A DNA stretch of 64,000 nt from Kuschelorhynchus macadamiae (Eukaryota; Arthropoda; Insecta; Coleoptera; Curculionidae). The position numbers were made by a program, and so were the translations under genes. Of this stretch, positions 42,289 to 52,845 are shown piece by piece. The stretch is from the NCBI GenBank assembly GCA_030620095.1, contig JAUTXW010005206.1, forward strand, positions 682,001 to 746,000, given 5' to 3'. Below the pieces are notes generated by a model. The model had not been told where the DNA came from, ran no database searches, and saw only the letters and a list, made by a program, of their open reading frames with translations. Each line of letters starts with the position of its first letter. Position 1 is the stretch's first letter.

Positions 42289-43012
42289 ACATTTCACTCT
42301 GGGCCGGTCGCGCGATTTCTAAATCTACTGGACTTGCATATGAAAAGGTCGGTATTGGCTGGCTATAAGCTTATGGTCCCTCCCCTTTTAGTCGGGCAGA
42401 ATATAAAGAGAGTTGGTTTATTTTGTTTATTTACTGTTTTCAGTTATTTAAATTAAAACCCAAATTTTGTAAAAAATAATGCTTTAATTATCGAATTTGG
42501 TTTTTGGTTAGCCCAGGTTAAGCTTTTTTTGTTTTGATGCAAAAAAAGTATATCAATGAAACCATATGCAAGTCCAGTAAGTTTAGAAATCACGCGTGCC
42601 AGTCCCAGCTTTGGGGAACCGCTATGTTTTCCAGCTCCCTCAGGTTCGGGACATTTCACTCTGGGCCGGTGGCGCGATTTCTAAATCTACTGGACTTGCA
42701 TATGAAAATGTCGGTATTGGCTGGCTATAAGCTTATGGTCCCTCCCCTTTTAGTCGGGCAGAATATAAAGAGAGTTGGTTTATTTTGTTTATTTACTGTT
42801 TTCAGTTATTTAAATTAAAACCCAAATTTTGTAAAAAATAATGTTTTAATTATCGAATTTGGTTTTTGGTTAGCCCAGGTTAAGCTTTTTTTGTTTTGAT
42901 GCAAAAAAAGTATATCAATGAAACCATATGCAAGTCCAGTAAGTTTAGAAATCACGCGTGCCAGTCCCAGCTTTGGGGAACCGCTATGTTTTCCAGCTCC
43001 CTCAGGTTCGGG
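42289..43012. repeat. 362-bp direct tandem duplication (two copies, >99% identical)
   Basis: Copy 1 is 42289-42650 and copy 2 is 42651-43012; both begin ACATTTCACTCTGGGCCGGT (copy 2 exactly, copy 1 the same). I count three substitutions (e.g. GTCGCGCG/GTGGCGCG, AAAAGGTCGG/AAAATGTCGG). Each unit also holds an internal inverted repeat: ATTTCTAAATCTACTGGACT near its start and the complementary AGTCCAGTAAGTTTAGAAAT near its end. Confidence 0.85.
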
Positions 43013-43472
43013 AAAACCTCAAACCAAGGACACCCTTCTCAGGGGGTGGCCTTAAGCGGGAGGGTTACAATTATGTTAATTTTGGGTTTTTTCAAAAAAA
43101 CTAGATAATATTTAAAACATGGTTTTGGTAGTAACGTTTTTTACTACCAGCTTGACCACTTCGGCGGTCGTTACATCTCTAAAAGTTCTCACTTCGAGGA
43201 AGAAATACAACTTAGTGGTTACATCTAGTTGGGAATCAAGAACGAACATACACCTATGTTTGCAAAAGGAAGAGTTTCTCTTTAACAGATTCTAAATGTT
43301 TAACGTTTTTAAGTTGTAGAATACAATAAAAATAGGAAGTTTTTAAGAATACAGTTCAATTAGATCGTAATTTACATAGCTAACTTTTAAAATCCGTATA
43401 CTTATAAATTTGATTATTTTTGTACTAATATATTTGAAACAAGTTTAAACTTAAACTGATATTCATAATTAC

Positions 43473-43616
43473 CTGCAGATCTTCCCATTTTAATTTTAAA
43501 TTCAAATCCAATTTTTTGGCATCGCTATCGTATGAGATAATAGTATCTTGAGATCTTTCCATTGTTTATAGTTTAGTAAGATTTCCTTCGGTTAATTCTG
43601 ATGAGCCAACCACAAT
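43473..43616 (-). pseudogene. Allergen-like gene, middle visible exon carrying an in-frame TAA
   Basis: Acceptor TTTTTGCAG, donor CTGCAG|GTAATT, 48 codons, phase 0 both ends. Codon 17 is TAA, between CTA and ACAATG, in an otherwise open exon whose frame matches the upstream exon. Confidence 0.5.
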
Positions 43617-45498
43617 CTGCAAAAAGATTTATTTTTACCAGAATCCTACCGTCTGTTTTGTATGGTACTAAACCATATACTATCACAAATAAACAAAAAT
43701 CTGATTTTTCAAATGTAACCTTCTAGGTTGTATTTTTAATACTTGGCTTAATCGAGAACCTCATAGATTCACAATATATTAACCTTTATAACTTTTTGAG
43801 TTTTACCGTAGAAAAACATTAGACAAAATCACATGTAGGCTGTTTTAAATGATTAAAAAATACACATTTTGTTTTATGATATATATGATTGTTAAATGTA
43901 ATTTAAATAGTCAGAATCAGAATTATTTTTAGCAGAATTATAACCAGCCTGCCTAAGAGGGAAAGTATAATAAGTAGTTTATTGGCAGATTTTCTAGATT
44001 AAACATATTGAAACTAAGTCAAGACCGAAAGTAAAGGGTATTTAAATTTCTTGGGAAAAAAAGAATTGAGCCCCATGCTTTATTTTTTTATCAATTATTC
44101 CGTTGGACAGACAAGAGTAAAAACAGAACTTCTAAAAAAGTTTGTTTTGCAGTGTGTTATGTAAGACTTGTCATTTTTTCAATTACTTTTGGTTTTCGAT
44201 ATACTGGGTGTTTTCAACAAACTCAATTTTTTCTGTTTCTCTATGCGATAAATTAGCTTAATCTATGCTCTACCAAGTAAAATCAAAAGGTCATTAAATT
44301 TGAGGGTTTAAAAATGAAGAAAATGTAAAATGCCAAAAAACCGTTTTACTTAAATGTACATAAAAATTAATGTAACTAAATGTTTTAGTATTTGACATAA
44401 CATGTAAGTTTAAAGTAAAATGGCGCCCTTCTTTTAACAATAATCATGTTAAAAAATTTAGGGACATAACTCATAACTGAAGTAAGAAACAATTTTATTG
44501 TTTAGTCTATATAGAAGCTTAGAAATGTTCAAACAAATTTACCTATTTGTCGATAACACTCTGTAAACCAAAAACCGAATTTTGTCCCAAAAAATTGCAT
44601 GCGTACGTTTGTCTGTCCAGTGGTATATTTAGCACCAAATGACGCGAAAAAAAAATTATTTTTAATGGCGTTTTAATAACAACTTGATATATAAAAAGGT
44701 TTATTTTATCTAATATTTACTTGCCATAAACCTTCCAAATCAAAGTTTATACATTTCAAATACAAATTTTTATTACCATGTCGCCTCCAGTGACTTTGAC
44801 TATATAACGAAATATTAAGAAATACTTAACATCAAGAAACAATGATTCTTGGGTTTAGACTGTGTCAAATTTGAATTACTTTCTGACGTTTCGCCTGCAA
44901 TTCCACAAGATCAAAACACTGAAGACGCCTTGTGCAATCACGGTCTAAACTCAATAACCATGATTTTTTAATTGATTCCAGCCGTGAGAGCTTTCGTACT
45001 AAATACTTAATATATTTATGAATTTTGACTTACAAAAGCCCATAAAAAAGATTATTGGAAAAACCAGTCTCTTAAACTATAATTTCGATTTTTAAAATCT
45101 TACAGGGACAAATGTATTGAATTAGGGAGCACATCTTTGCTTTGCGCTTATTATGGTGTTGTACGGCGTTGTTCTAAAACATTTACAGGGAACTACTTCT
45201 TTAAATTTAAATAAAAAAATACTTTAATTCTAGATCTCCTAAATCTCCAATATAACTAAAACCAGGATTTTCTTTTATTTCAAGATTTGCGTTCAATGAT
45301 AGGTCTAAGAGTTTAATGGTTCTCTTTAATACAATAGATGTATTATTATGAATTCACATTGAATCCTTTTATCTCATTTTTTTCCTTCGAGAAAATCGTA
45401 TCTTCCATTGATATACTTTAAATAAAAGCTTTTTTAGCCTTACATACTAATCCGTAAACTGTGAGTTATCTTAAAAAAATCTCGATAATTTAACTTAC
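43617..45498. other. Intron of the allergen-like gene, no element resolved
   Basis: AT-rich. TACTGGGTGTTTTCAAC at 44209 resembles a mariner-type TIR tip, but no partner was found. Confidence 0.35.
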
Positions 45499-45619
45499 AT
45501 TGATCGTTTGATCATCAACGTAAACTGGATCATATCCCGCATTTACAATAGCCCGATTTACTCCAGGAATTAGAGCATCTATAAAATCATTTATAACAGC
45601 ACTACTGGAGCTACCGATT
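45499..45619 (-). CDS. Allergen-like gene, upstream visible exon
   Basis: Acceptor TTATTTTTCAG, donor CAAT|GTAAGT. Encodes IGSSSSAVINDFIDALIPG through VDDQTIN, ending in phase 0. Confidence 0.55.
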
Positions 45620-46365
45620 CTGAAAAATAAAAAATCCAAATATTAATTTACGATTACAGTCTAAGCAGGAAAAATAATTCTCTGATATATGAGACAAGCA
45701 CACAGTAGTACAGTCTTATCTTCTTGAACATAATGTCTACAAAAACAGGTATAATTTAGGTAGCGATAATTTTAAAAATCCCCCAGGAGCACTTCGATAA
45801 AGAAAAATTTATTATATCTTAACAGTAGTTCTACAACGTTAGTTATTTGTTATCAGGGCTGCGCCAACCGAAATTGACGCTCTCGTCCAAAATTTGACGT
45901 GCACCTTTATAGGGTTATACAATTTATAATTAAAATACAAAAAACATAAAAAGTGGAGTATTGAACTAGATACCCGATTTTTTGTAAGCGTTTTTATTAT
46001 CTACGTATTTGATTTTAATTACAATAAAAGCACCTGTTTCAGATCTTGCTCTGTTGTGCACTTTGCACATATGAACTGAGCGGCTCTGATTATAAAAAAA
46101 TTAATAAAAATATGTTTATTCCTATACAGTAAAGTACAACAAAATACAAATTAAATAAACAGCTCACTTTTGAAATGGTTTTACCCAGTTGTGAGAAAAG
46201 AGTCAATTTCGGTTTCTTGGACAGAATTTGGAAGAGTCGTAACTAGAGCTACAATCAAACATTTCAGGGACCTAAGGTAACATAAGTTTTACATTTAGAC
46301 AAACAATTTTTCTATTTCCTCACTAGACTTAAATAACCACTCCCTTATTAGTTTTTTGTATTCTT

Positions 46366-47223
46366 TTATCCTAGAAATTTTTTTATATTGCTTGGAATTA
46401 AATTATACAGTTTAGAAGATAGTGAAGCTATAGTTTTGGTTCCAATAACCTTATTTGCTTTGAGTGTTCTACATTTTTTATTCACTGTACTCCTTGTCCT
46501 GTGTGGATGTTGTATTAGCTCAATTTTTTCTTTTCCTTGAAATATTCTTGTTGCAATTTTTTGACAAAATAGTTGCCTTAAATTTAAGAGACCTGATTCT
46601 TCGAATAATTTTTTTGTTGGATATCTTATTCTTTTTTTAAAGATTACTTTTATCGCCCATTTTTGAAGGCTATTTAATTTGGTCAAGTTATAATTATTTA
46701 GACCTCCCCATCCACACAGGCCATAGGTTAAATGAGATTGAAAAAATACGTAATAGAGTATCTTTAAATCTTTTAACTTAAAAAATTTTTTGAGATACTT
46801 AAATCTAGCTATTAAAAACCTTAATTTTTTTATTAGATGTTGAATTTGGAAATTCCATCTTAAATGTTTATCAATTATCACTCCTAAATATTTAATTAAC
46901 TTTGTAGCTATTATTGTGAGAGAATCTGAAAATTTTAAACTTGCAATATTTGGTGTTCCTGATTTATAGGATGAAAATGGAATAAAAAAAGTTTTATTGA
47001 TATTGAGTGTAAGTGTATTATAATCAAACCATTCTTTCAGTTTAAAAAAATCCCATTTTGCCATTTCTTCCACTTCAGCTCATGATTTAGCTTTAACAAA
47101 CAAAAAAGTGTCATCGGCAAAGCTTGCCATGCAGCTAGTTATGTCTAGGTCAAAGACATCATTCATGTAGATAATGAATAGCAATGGTCCGAGGACCGTG
47201 CTTTGAGGGACTCCGTAGCTAAC
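46366..47223 (-). pseudogene. LINE ORF2, 3' half of RT and C-terminal domain (left part of a split LINE)
   Basis: On the minus strand it opens with VSYGVPQSTVLGPLLFIIY (thumb-side RT block), then SCMASFADDTFLFVK (catalytic FADD), one stop at ~47080, and a 235-residue open frame from 47073. That frame contains LNINKTFFIPF, KYLGVIIDKHLRWNFQI, CGWGGLNNYNLTKL and RKLFEESGLL-like text, ending FLG. It is the continuation of the minus-strand ORF2 at 58616-58059; the two halves are separated by the 10.8-kb insertion. Nearly intact, so this LINE and the insertion into it are relatively young. Confidence 0.8.
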
Positions 47224-47229
47224 TGTTTG
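47224..47229. repeat. Target-site duplication, left copy (TGTTTG)
   Basis: TGTTTG immediately precedes AGTAGTGAGA; the same six bases follow the right end at 58053-58058. Confidence 0.85.
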
Positions 47230-47275
47230 AGTAGTGAGAATATGTGAGTTCTAATTCACCCCCCACCACTACTCC

Positions 47276-47650
47276 TGACCTTGAGATTAAGCCCCGCCCA
47301 CCTGTGTGACGTCATTCTACCTTGAGATTAAGCTCCGCCTTCTGACCAATGAGATTAAGCCCCGCCCCATGACAATGATTATTAAGTCCCGCCCCCATGG
47401 CCTTGGAGAGTTAAGCTCCGCCCCATGACCATGAGATTAAGCCCCGCCCCACGACCTTGGAGAGTTTTGCATACCACGTTTTCATATTTGTCCTTGAAGT
47501 GACGTCATATGACCTTGAGCGCACGTGTTTACATCAACTATATTGTTTGGCCTTGGGGGTGTGACGTTTTCATGTTTGTCCTTAAAGTGACGTCATATGA
47601 TCTTGAGCGCACGTGTTTACATCATCTCTATTGTTTGGCCTTGGGGTGTG
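47276..47650. promoter_or_regulatory. Transcription-factor-motif array in left TIR
   Basis: Contains TGACGTCA at 47307, 47500 and 47588 (a fourth at 47840). TGACCTTGA is at 47276 and 47510. The GC box CCCCGCCC, usually as ATTAAGCCCCGCCC, occurs at least four times. The phrase GCGCACGTGTTTACATCA occurs twice (CACGTG E-box next to TGTTTAC). These equal ATF/CREB, ERR/FTZ-F1-type, Sp/KLF, bHLH and forkhead consensus sites; function is inferred. Confidence 0.6.
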
Positions 47651-48375
47651 TGACGACAGATGGCCTCGAGTGTTAACTATTAAAACCAAATGATATTTAA
47701 ATAAACATAAACATTTAGAAATATTTATTTAATTTGGTATAATTACAATTTTTAAATTTGTGTGTTTAAAATTAAATGTACCAAGCAATAGCAGATCAAT
47801 ATTTAAATTTGAGTGTTTAGAATATACAAAGGGGTTATGTGACGTCATTTGCAGTAGATAGGTATCTTTTTTAAAAGGCGTGTTGATTAATATGTTGTAT
47901 TGGATTTAAGCTTACGCCGGACGGTCAATATGACATGCAGGGATTGGGTGTTTGGGTTAATATGGAAAAAAGGTTAAATTATGCCCAAAAACCAGAAAAC
48001 ATCATTTTCATATAAAATTTACGAATCCTATTGCAGTAGATAGGCTAAAATATGATATGCGGGGCTTGGGTGTTTGGGTTAATTGCCCCGCCCACATAAT
48101 CTTGGGTCTATTTGACCTTGAAACATTTTGAAGGTCAAATTGTATGACCTTGGGTTCGTTTACTTTTGAAAATTTTTCCGGACCTTGAGAGCCCAGTTGG
48201 AATATGTTATTAAAAAATTCTTTTCCCTGATTTGGGTGTTTAGAATAAACAAACTTTAGAAATATTTATTTAATTTGGTATTATTGTCTTCTTTTAATTT
48301 AGGTGTTTGGGTTAATTAACAAATTTTAAAATTATATCGGCGGTTGAATCAACAGTCAGTCAATATAGAAAGTAC

Positions 48376-48684
48376 ATGAAAGATGTAATTAATTTCATGT
48401 CAGGCGCTCATTTGTGTCAAAGGTACTTGTATGGTTCCATCAACTTAGACGAGTTTTGCGTGGAAATAATCGACGAAGGTCTCCAAACCTATATTGTCGA
48501 AATACCAAATTTACCCAAGGAATTGCTATCAAAGTATGGTTTGGCCTCAGCGGAAAACATCAATGAAGTTGTGGAAAATGGTGCAGATAGTTTGGATTGT
48601 GTAGACAATACCGCAAATGCTACTGAAGAATGGGACAAAATGGATGTTGACGATATAGAGAGTGAAAAACAAATAGGAATGTAA
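48376..48684 (+). pseudogene. Truncated copy of the acidic-tailed gene in left TIR
   Basis: Corresponds to residues ~55-158 of the 158-aa protein at 52846-53322, from MKDVINFMSGAHLCQRYLYG to the end. The homology begins at GCGGTTGAATCAACAG (48341), fused to unrelated AT-rich DNA. It lacks the ~45 N-terminal residues and has a short indel near the C-terminus (SEKQIGM against NENCEKQIGM). An internal ATG keeps it open, so a short product is conceivable. The same fusion point is present in the right TIR. Confidence 0.7.
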
Positions 48685-48799
48685 ACAATTATATGTACCA
48701 TGCAAACATAATTTTGTAAATAAATAATCGTTTTATTAATGTATTTGTGTCATTTGTCTATTTTTTAAAATTATCAATATAAGTTAAACAAAGTGACAT

Positions 48800-49790
48800 C
48801 TCAGTTAATATAAAAAATGTAATAACTTACTACACCACGAAAAAAGCGGAAATCCAGAAGTACATTTAAAACACGTAATTGACAGGTGCAACCTTTTGCT
48901 GCATATAATACGGCCTTTAATATAAAAAAAAGGGCAATAACTTACTACGCCACGGAAAAAGTCGAATACACCCTTTTCGATACATCCTTTTCGATTTAAG
49001 ATAAAAGACAATACCTTTTTTTTTTCTTACATGTGAAAGGCATTTTAACATAGATAATGTAAAATATATGAAAATGACATTTCCTCCAAAAACTATTAAG
49101 CATTAGTTTTGCTAAAACCCTCAAACCAGAATTTTTTTTTGCTATGCAGGTAAACTCTATTAGAATACCCTCACAGTTTAAAAAATCCCCACTGTATTGT
49201 TCTTTTATGGGTTTTTAGTCATTTCCCCCCCCGATATTTCCAAATTTCAGAAATGTTCAGAATGTTGTCGCAGAAAGATACAAGTACACTGCTGACTGCA
49301 TGTAATACGGCCTTTAATATAAAAAAAGCGTAATAACTTACTACGCCACGGAAAAAGTCGAATACACCCTTTTTGATACATCCTTTTCGATTTAAGATAA
49401 AAGACAATACCTATTTTTTTCTTACATGTGAAAGGTATTTTAACATAGATAATGTAAAATATATGAAAAATGACATTTCCTCCAAAAACTATTAAGCATT
49501 AGTTTTGCTAAAACCCTCAAACCAGAATTTTTTTGCTATGCAGGTAAACTCTATTAGAATACCCTCACAGTTTAAAAAGTCTCCACTGTATTGTTCTTTT
49601 ATGGGTTTTTTAGTGGAACAGTTGAAAGAAAGCCCGCTAGCCTCTTGTTTAATTTTAATAAATTTATTAGTCATTTCCCCACTGATATTTTCAAATTTCA
49701 GAAATGTTCAGAATGTTGTCGCAGAAAGATACAAGTACACTACTGAAACATCGATAGATACCTCAAAAAAAAGAAAAATAAAATAGTCTA
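48800..49790. repeat. ~395-bp tandem repeats interrupting the left arm
   Basis: TAATACGGCCTTTAATATAAA followed by ACTTACTACGCCACGGAAAA occurs at about 48906 and 49301, with a partial copy near 48815. The copies differ by a ~56-bp indel (present at 49616-49671). The stretch 48784-50236 has no counterpart in the right arm. Confidence 0.7.
49505..49786 (+). CDS. Small ORF, unknown, in the tandem-repeat block
   Basis: A 93-codon frame that includes CSFMGFLVEQLKESPLASCL and a basic end KKRKIK, which would suit a nuclear signal. The preceding repeat copy lacks the middle 56 bp and cannot encode it. No family recognised; it could be the remnant 3' end of a longer element gene or a chance frame. Confidence 0.25.
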   Translation: MLKPSNQNFFAMQVNSIRIPSQFKKSPLYCSFMGFLVEQLKESPLASCLILINLLVISPLIFSNFRNVQNVVAERYKYTTETSIDTSKKRKIK

Positions 49791-50236
49791 GTCTTCAAAT
49801 AAAAAATATTCATTCTTGAAGACCAGAATTTTTCTAGAAATTGCAGTTTTTTTTAGCAATTGCATTTTTGTCCTTGTCAGCTGGGACTATTTTATAGATA
49901 TTTTCGTAGCAAAATAAGCGTATTCGTTAAAAAATTTAACACTTCAGAAATAAATTTGAATGTGTTATTCGAAACTAAATTTAACACAGCACAAGATCGG
50001 TACAATAATTTCATCACACGCCCATGGTAGCTTGGAACTAATCAGTGTTTTTATATCCTTCAATTGTCGACACAACAATCTAAGCCAAATTTTACATTTT
50101 TTTGGTTCTAGCCCTTTGAAGTTTAGGAACTTTTGTGAAAGTTACTTTCTCAAGGATTGTGTATCGCTTTGCTGTTGACCCGGGTGGGCATTTTATTATG
50201 GGACCTATACCTTTTCTCAGAAACTATGAAACTACG

Positions 50237-50560
50237 ATTCAAATAGGAATGTAAACATTTATATGTACCATGCAAACATAATTTTGTAAATAAATAATCA
50301 TTTTAATAATGTATTTGTGTTATTTGTCTATTTTTTTAAATTTATCAATATAAGTATAGAGTATTTTGAGAATCAATTAGTTCTAATTAAATATGGACCT
50401 TGAAATAAATGTAGTCTTATTTAAAAAAAAGTCTGTGAGAAAATACCACAATAACACTCAAATCCTATTCACATTCATTATGTATGTCCTTGTAAACGCA
50501 TCCTTGAAAAATCTGTATGTACACGTCCCCAAACTTTGATAATGTAAAACATATGAAAAT
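50237..50560 (+). repeat. Third copy of the acidic-tailed gene's 3' end and downstream flank
   Basis: Starts with AAATAGGAATGTAA, the last codons and stop of the gene, and continues with its 3' flank (TAGAGTATTTTGAGAATCAA…). It parallels 53310-53600 and, inverted, 56300-56590. It shows that the left arm once continued as the right arm does. Confidence 0.65.
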
Positions 50561-50804
50561 GACGTAGATTTAATCTTAAAGTGAGAATTTATATGTAATT
50601 ATATTTGCCACACTAAAAAGTTTTAAAATTTAAAATTCGAAAACCTTATATATTGCCATAGGTATACAAGAGAAAATGACTAACTCTAAAATGTAAAATG
50701 TGTAGATATTTGACAATATTTCAAAATATCGGTAATTAATATTATTATTCATGTTAAAAAGACTACATCCAAATGATCTACGATGTCTAGAAGTTTTAAA
50801 TTTA

Positions 50805-50890
50805 TATAGGGTGTCTCAGATCATTGGTCATTTTTTTAAATTTTTAATTCGCAATATCCAAGTTTTTTTTTTTAAATGGATCACCCTGTA
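50805..50890. mobile_element. Small mariner-type MITE inside the 10.8-kb element
   Basis: The ends TATAGGGTG and CACCCTGTA form a short TIR around an 86-bp A/T-rich core. Compare the larger one at 17152-17605. Confidence 0.4.
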
Positions 50891-51103
50891 TTTGATACTT
50901 TTTCTTAAAGACTGTTAAAATACCTATCTATTGATGTATATATGTCCTATACCTAAATATAATGCGAATATCCCCAAATATCTCTAAGCTTTATACATAG
51001 AGTAAAAACTAAAACATTAAAGATGGACCTTGAAATATGGAAATGCGGAAACTTTACAGTGTATCAAAGTAATGATATTATGAATGCGGAGGTTTATTAG
51101 TGC

Positions 51104-51480
51104 CCGAGATTACTCGCAAGCTCTGCCCCAAATAAGTTAAAGTATACATCCCACTCGACTTATTTATAATTTCTATAACATCTTCAGAAATGGTTTCGAC
51201 AACACGGTTTGGTAAAAAAGTTTGAAATGTTGTGTTATTATCAGGCACTAATACTAGCAGATCAATATGTAAATTTATGTGTCTAGAATAAACAAAATTT
51301 AGGAATATTTACTTATTTGGTATTATTTTCATCTTTTAATTTAATTCAAACTTTTTTTTGCCAAAACGTGTTGTCGAAACCATTTCTGAAAATGTTATTG
51401 AAATTATAAATAAGTCGAGTGGGATGTATACTTTAACATATTTGGGGCAGAGCTTGCGAGTAATCTTAGGCACTAATACT
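51104..51480. repeat. Inverted pair of OB-gene 3' fragments
   Basis: 51104-51236 is an inverted copy of the C-terminal coding part of the OB-like gene (complement of …GAAACCATTTCTGA…ACTTATTTGGGGCAGAGCTT…). 51356-51480 is a direct copy of the same part. Both are truncated at the same end near TTTACCAAA and contain substitutions, so neither is functional. Confidence 0.65.
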
Positions 51481-51639
51481 AGCAGATCAATATTTAAATT
51501 TCGGTGTTTAGAATAAACAAAAATTTTGGGAATATTTACTTATTTGGTATTATTTTCGTCTTTTAATTTGGGTGCTTAATAGAATAAAAAAAATTAGAAA
51601 TATTTACTTAATTTGGTATCATTTTCCTCTATTAAGCGA

Positions 51640-52115
51640 TGTGACGTCATATGACCTTGAGCGCGCATCACACTTTTTCGATATTTGTCCATGACCTTGA
51701 GAGCCCAGGTGTGTTTCACATTATTTTACAAATCAGAAATGTCTAACGAAAAACCTTGGGTCTATTTGACCTTGAAACATTTTACCACGTTTTCGATATT
51801 TGTCCTTGAAGTGATGTGACGTCATATGACCTTGAGCACACATGTTTACATGAGCTATATTGTTTGGTCTTGATGATATTAAGTCCCGCCCCATGATCAT
51901 GAGATTAAGCCCCACCCACATAACCTTGGGTCTATTTGACCTTGAAACATTTTGAATGTCAAATTGTATGACCTTGGGTTTATTTGCCCTTGAAGTTCTG
52001 CTTGCCCACATAACCTTGCATCTATTTGACCTTGAGTGCGTATACCACGTTTCCGATATTTGTCCTTGAAGTGATGTGACGTCATATGACCTTGAGTGTT
52101 AGCTATTAAAACCAA
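51640..52115 (+). promoter_or_regulatory. Motif-dense control region upstream of the OB-like gene
   Basis: TGACGTCA occurs at 51642, 51817 and 52077. TGACCTTGA occurs about seven times (including 51653, 51692, 51827, 52027, 52087). GC boxes are at 51886 and 51907. The phrases GTGACGTCATATGACCTTGA and CCTTGGGTCTATTTGACCTT repeat and are shared with the TIRs. It ends ~155 bp before the OB-like ATG. Position and repetition suggest an enhancer/promoter; activity is inferred. Confidence 0.55.
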
Positions 52116-52270
52116 GGCTGACGCCATTCAAAGCTAAAAAGAGGTACACTGTTTGTGCGGTCACAAGTGATTTCATCATTAAAAGTTATTGTGTGGTGTA
52201 TTCTGATTCAATTTTTTAAATTTACGGTAATACTGTATTTTTGTATTAAATCTTTTACATTTTTTCAACA

Positions 52271-52630
52271 ATGAGTGCAAAATTAAACTTGAGTGAAATT
52301 AATAAAATGCTTAATAAGGATATAGATTTTGTTGAACAAAGAAAATTTTCATCATTAACAATTGGGAAAGTTTTTATAGTTCAAAATATTGCTCTAAAGA
52401 TGACACGGTTTGGCAAAACTTTTCATGCAACATTGTACGACAAAACGCATGACAAAACATTCCAAACTTTTTTACCAAAGGGTGTTGTCGAAACCATTTC
52501 TGAAGACGTTATCGAAATTATAAATAAGTCGAGTGGGATGTATACTTTAACTTATTTGGGGCAGAGCTTGCGAGTAATCTCAGGCACTAATACTAGCAGA
52601 TCAATATTCAAATTTGGGTGTTTAGAATAA
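52271..52630 (+). CDS. Small OB-fold-like protein (putative ssDNA-binding), 119 aa
   Basis: ATG at 52271 follows an A/T-rich leader (…TTTTTCAACA). The chain begins MSAKLNLSEINKMLNKD. Its core TIGKVFIVQNIALKMTRFGK, FHATLYDKT, FQTFLPKGVV and MYTLTYLGQS alternates hydrophobic strands around a central helix (VVETISEDVIEIINKS). That is the layout of the short OB-fold 'TRYG…FLPKR…YxG' proteins that I associate with arthropod transposon-borne single-strand binding factors. There are no transmembrane segments or signal peptide. It is intact and in the same direction as the next ORF (215 bp apart), and it sits downstream of the motif-dense region. Damaged copies of its 3' half lie at 51104-51480. If the fold is right, a role in element DNA replication or repair is likely. 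The assignment is by pattern only. Confidence 0.5.
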   Translation: MSAKLNLSEINKMLNKDIDFVEQRKFSSLTIGKVFIVQNIALKMTRFGKTFHATLYDKTHDKTFQTFLPKGVVETISEDVIEIINKSSGMYTLTYLGQSLRVISGTNTSRSIFKFGCLE

Positions 52631-52845
52631 GCAAAAATTTAGAGATATTTACTTATTTGGTATTATTTTCATCTTTTAGTTTTGGTGCTTAATAGAATAA
52701 ACAAAATTTAGAAATATTTACTTAATTTGGTATTATTTTCATCTTTTAATTTGGGTGCTTAATTGGGTGTTTGGGTTAATTAACAATTTGATAATTATTT
52801 TACAAATCAGAATACACAGACATTTTAATAATTAGTGTTTGAAAG

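Larger units (their letters stand above)
39493..45619 (-). pseudogene. Group-7-allergen-like (BPI/JHBP-fold) secreted protein gene, partial, with in-frame stop
   Basis: Three minus-strand exons with good splice signals are visible. Exon A, 45619-45499, contains INDFIDALIPGVNRAIVNAG and YDPVYVDDQTIN. Exon B, 43616-43473, contains SELTEGNLTKL, an in-frame TAA, then TMERSQDTIISYDSDAKKL. Exon C, 39685-39493, contains GNELVDWITNAMMDVFTTIF and ends NEILNPSVF before TAA. The pattern (an amphipathic helix with 'GxDP', an L-x-x-L-S-T-x-x-R-S segment, then a C-terminal helical exon) fits the arthropod Grp7-allergen family of secreted BPI-fold lipid-binding proteins; this is motif memory. The stop occupies the position where relatives tend to have serine (TCA to TAA). 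The signal-peptide exon and a middle exon (phase requires one) were not found. Likely a pseudogene or a null allele; a sequence error is also possible. Confidence 0.45.
47230..48783. repeat. Left terminal inverted repeat (~1.55 kb)
   Basis: Matches 58052-56488 in inverted orientation, with scattered substitutions and small indels (e.g. CCCCCCACCACT/CCCCCGCCACT). The outer ~450 bp is GC-box/TGACGTCA-rich, the middle AT-rich, and the inner 450 bp carries a truncated copy of the acidic-tailed gene. Confidence 0.88.

Noticed and set aside
42289..43012. Interpreting the duplicated block as a two-member gene family
   Set aside because: The open frames run through an internal inverted repeat and have stops on extension; it is a non-coding repeat.
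48489..48701. Open frames antisense to the acidic-tailed gene (also 53118-53369 and 56567-56788)
   Set aside because: They mirror the sense gene in each copy and carry no independent motif.
49131..49800. TGCAG|GTAAAC-like splice signals in the left arm
   Set aside because: An acceptor-like and donor-like site overlap at one point with no coding context.
51733..52127. Open frames rich in QGHMTSHHFKDKYRKRG repeats on the minus strand
   Set aside because: They are produced by the repeated regulatory phrases (GACGTCATATGACC…), not by a repeat protein.
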